Assembly: GCF_002979755.1 (NCBI RefSeq)
Contig: NZ_PCPP01000001.1
Span: 1,024,665 to 1,088,664 of the forward strand
Direction: 5' to 3'
DNA length: 64,000 nt
Source: Chryseobacterium culicis
GTDB taxonomy: Bacteria > Bacteroidota > Bacteroidia > Flavobacteriales > Weeksellaceae
Positions 63,604-64,000 of the stretch are shown here, piece after piece. The notes beneath the pieces are model-generated. The model worked only from the letters and a program-made list of their open reading frames with translations, searched no databases and was not told where the DNA came from. Numbering within the stretch: the first letter of the stretch is position 1; every line of letters starts with the position of its first letter. Position numbers and translations under genes: made by a program.

Positions 63604-64000
63604 TTAAAATAAAAGCTTTTCATACTCCCTGAGATCATCGGAGGTGAAAAGAATCTGATGGTCAGGAGATTTTTCAAACGACTGGTCATATTTAAAATAT
63701 TTCTCATAATCATCTTCATCTATGAAAATATCCATCTGACATTCTTTTATATAGTTTGATTTTTCGCCGTAATCTTGAATAAAATATCCGCAAGGATTCC
63801 AGGATTCATGATGACAACGCAGGCAATTTCGTTGGTGTACAGCTTTATATCCACATATTTCACAATCATTTAAGCTTTGGAACAGCAAGGAAATTTCATC
63901 TTGTCTGTCTTTCGGAAAAAGTGAGCGTGGAATCATTTTTAAAAGCAGATAATAATTGGGTTCCTGCCATGAGAAATATTTTCTCTCTTCAAAATCATCA
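63604..64000 (-). CDS. Cysteine-containing hypothetical protein (5' end outside window)
   Basis: The frame runs to the window's end without a start codon being required: upstream of the internal methionine at 63936 it continues as DDFEERKYFSWQEPNYYLLLK, so the N-terminus lies beyond the window. The visible 131 residues include CEICGYKAVHQRNCLRCHHESWNPCGY, which resembles a zinc ribbon (CxxC ... CxxC). No family is recognised. The 3' end is complete. An intergenic gap of about 110 bases precedes the PBP4 gene. Confidence 0.7.
   Translation of the reverse strand, partial: DDFEERKYFSWQEPNYYLLLKMIPRSLFPKDRQDEISLLFQSLNDCEICGYKAVHQRNCLRCHHESWNPCGYFIQDYGEKSNYIKECQMDIFIDEDDYEKYFKYDQSFEKSPDHQILFTSDDLREYEKLLF

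Noticed and set aside
1..64000. tRNA, rRNA, insertion sequence or prophage
   Set aside because: No clover-leaf signature, rRNA sequence, transposase or phage structural gene was seen on either strand.

Overview
The window looks like the chromosome of a Chryseobacterium-type flavobacterium (Bacteroidota). The signs are AT-rich DNA, secreted proteins with short MKK...AQ signal peptides, type IX secretion sorting domains, TAnnTTTG -7 promoter elements in place of sigma-70 boxes, few Shine-Dalgarno sites, and familiar housekeeping neighbours (hisS, recQ, kdsD, tatC, lpdA, cvfB-like). I see no rRNA, tRNA, CRISPR array, insertion sequence or prophage.

Layout. 0-0.4 kb: end of an esterase. 0.5-9.2 kb: an M17 aminopeptidase, then a tight same-strand run that looks like a peptide or amide biosynthesis system: ATP-grasp ligase, small unknown protein, alpha/beta hydrolase, second ATP-grasp ligase, YbdK/GCS2-type carboxylate-amine ligase, class I glutamine amidotransferase-like protein, a divergent ATP-grasp-like protein and a small membrane protein. 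9.5-11.7 kb: a small accessory cassette with a lipoprotein gene broken by a perfect 323-bp tandem duplication, a protein joining a 2[4Fe-4S] ferredoxin domain to a JAMM-type metallopeptidase motif, and a small secreted protein. 11.8-16.5 kb: a full cyanophycin module (cphA; divergent cphB; isoaspartyl peptidase) for making and fully breaking down multi-L-arginyl-poly-L-aspartate.

16.6-32.4 kb: mixed housekeeping and small genes: YtxH-like protein, methyltransferases, two PH-SHOCT proteins around a GNAT acetyltransferase, hisS, HRDC protein, ssb, an arginase-family ureohydrolase with an HPP membrane protein, SDR epimerase, Nudix hydrolase, DUF2750 and DUF2306 proteins, a VOC protein and a DnaJ-KTSC fusion. 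32.7-39.1 kb: an RND tripartite efflux operon led by its TetR repressor, with two palindromic operator candidates exactly 50 bp apart flanking a good flavobacterial promoter. 39.2-43.1 kb: a 1302-residue T9SS type B surface protein.

43.1-53.9 kb: CvfB-like protein, DUF4476 protein, lpdA, cupin, glycosyltransferase, PH membrane protein, recQ, kdsD, tatC. 54.1-60.8 kb: three exported metallopeptidases of three different families in a row (reprolysin-like with T9SS tail, M1, M61-PDZ). 60.9-64 kb: histidine kinase, PBP4-type D-Ala-D-Ala carboxypeptidase and a gene cut by the window end. Dispersed palindromic repeats (TTTAGCCC family; AACCTGTTAGG palindrome; GCTGGAAG inverted repeat) lie between genes.

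The first 16 kb is dominated by ATP-dependent non-ribosomal amide-bond chemistry and its hydrolases, and holds the most interesting undescribed candidates: the amidoligase run and the ferredoxin-JAMM cassette. All functional calls come from reading motifs by eye; no database search was run.
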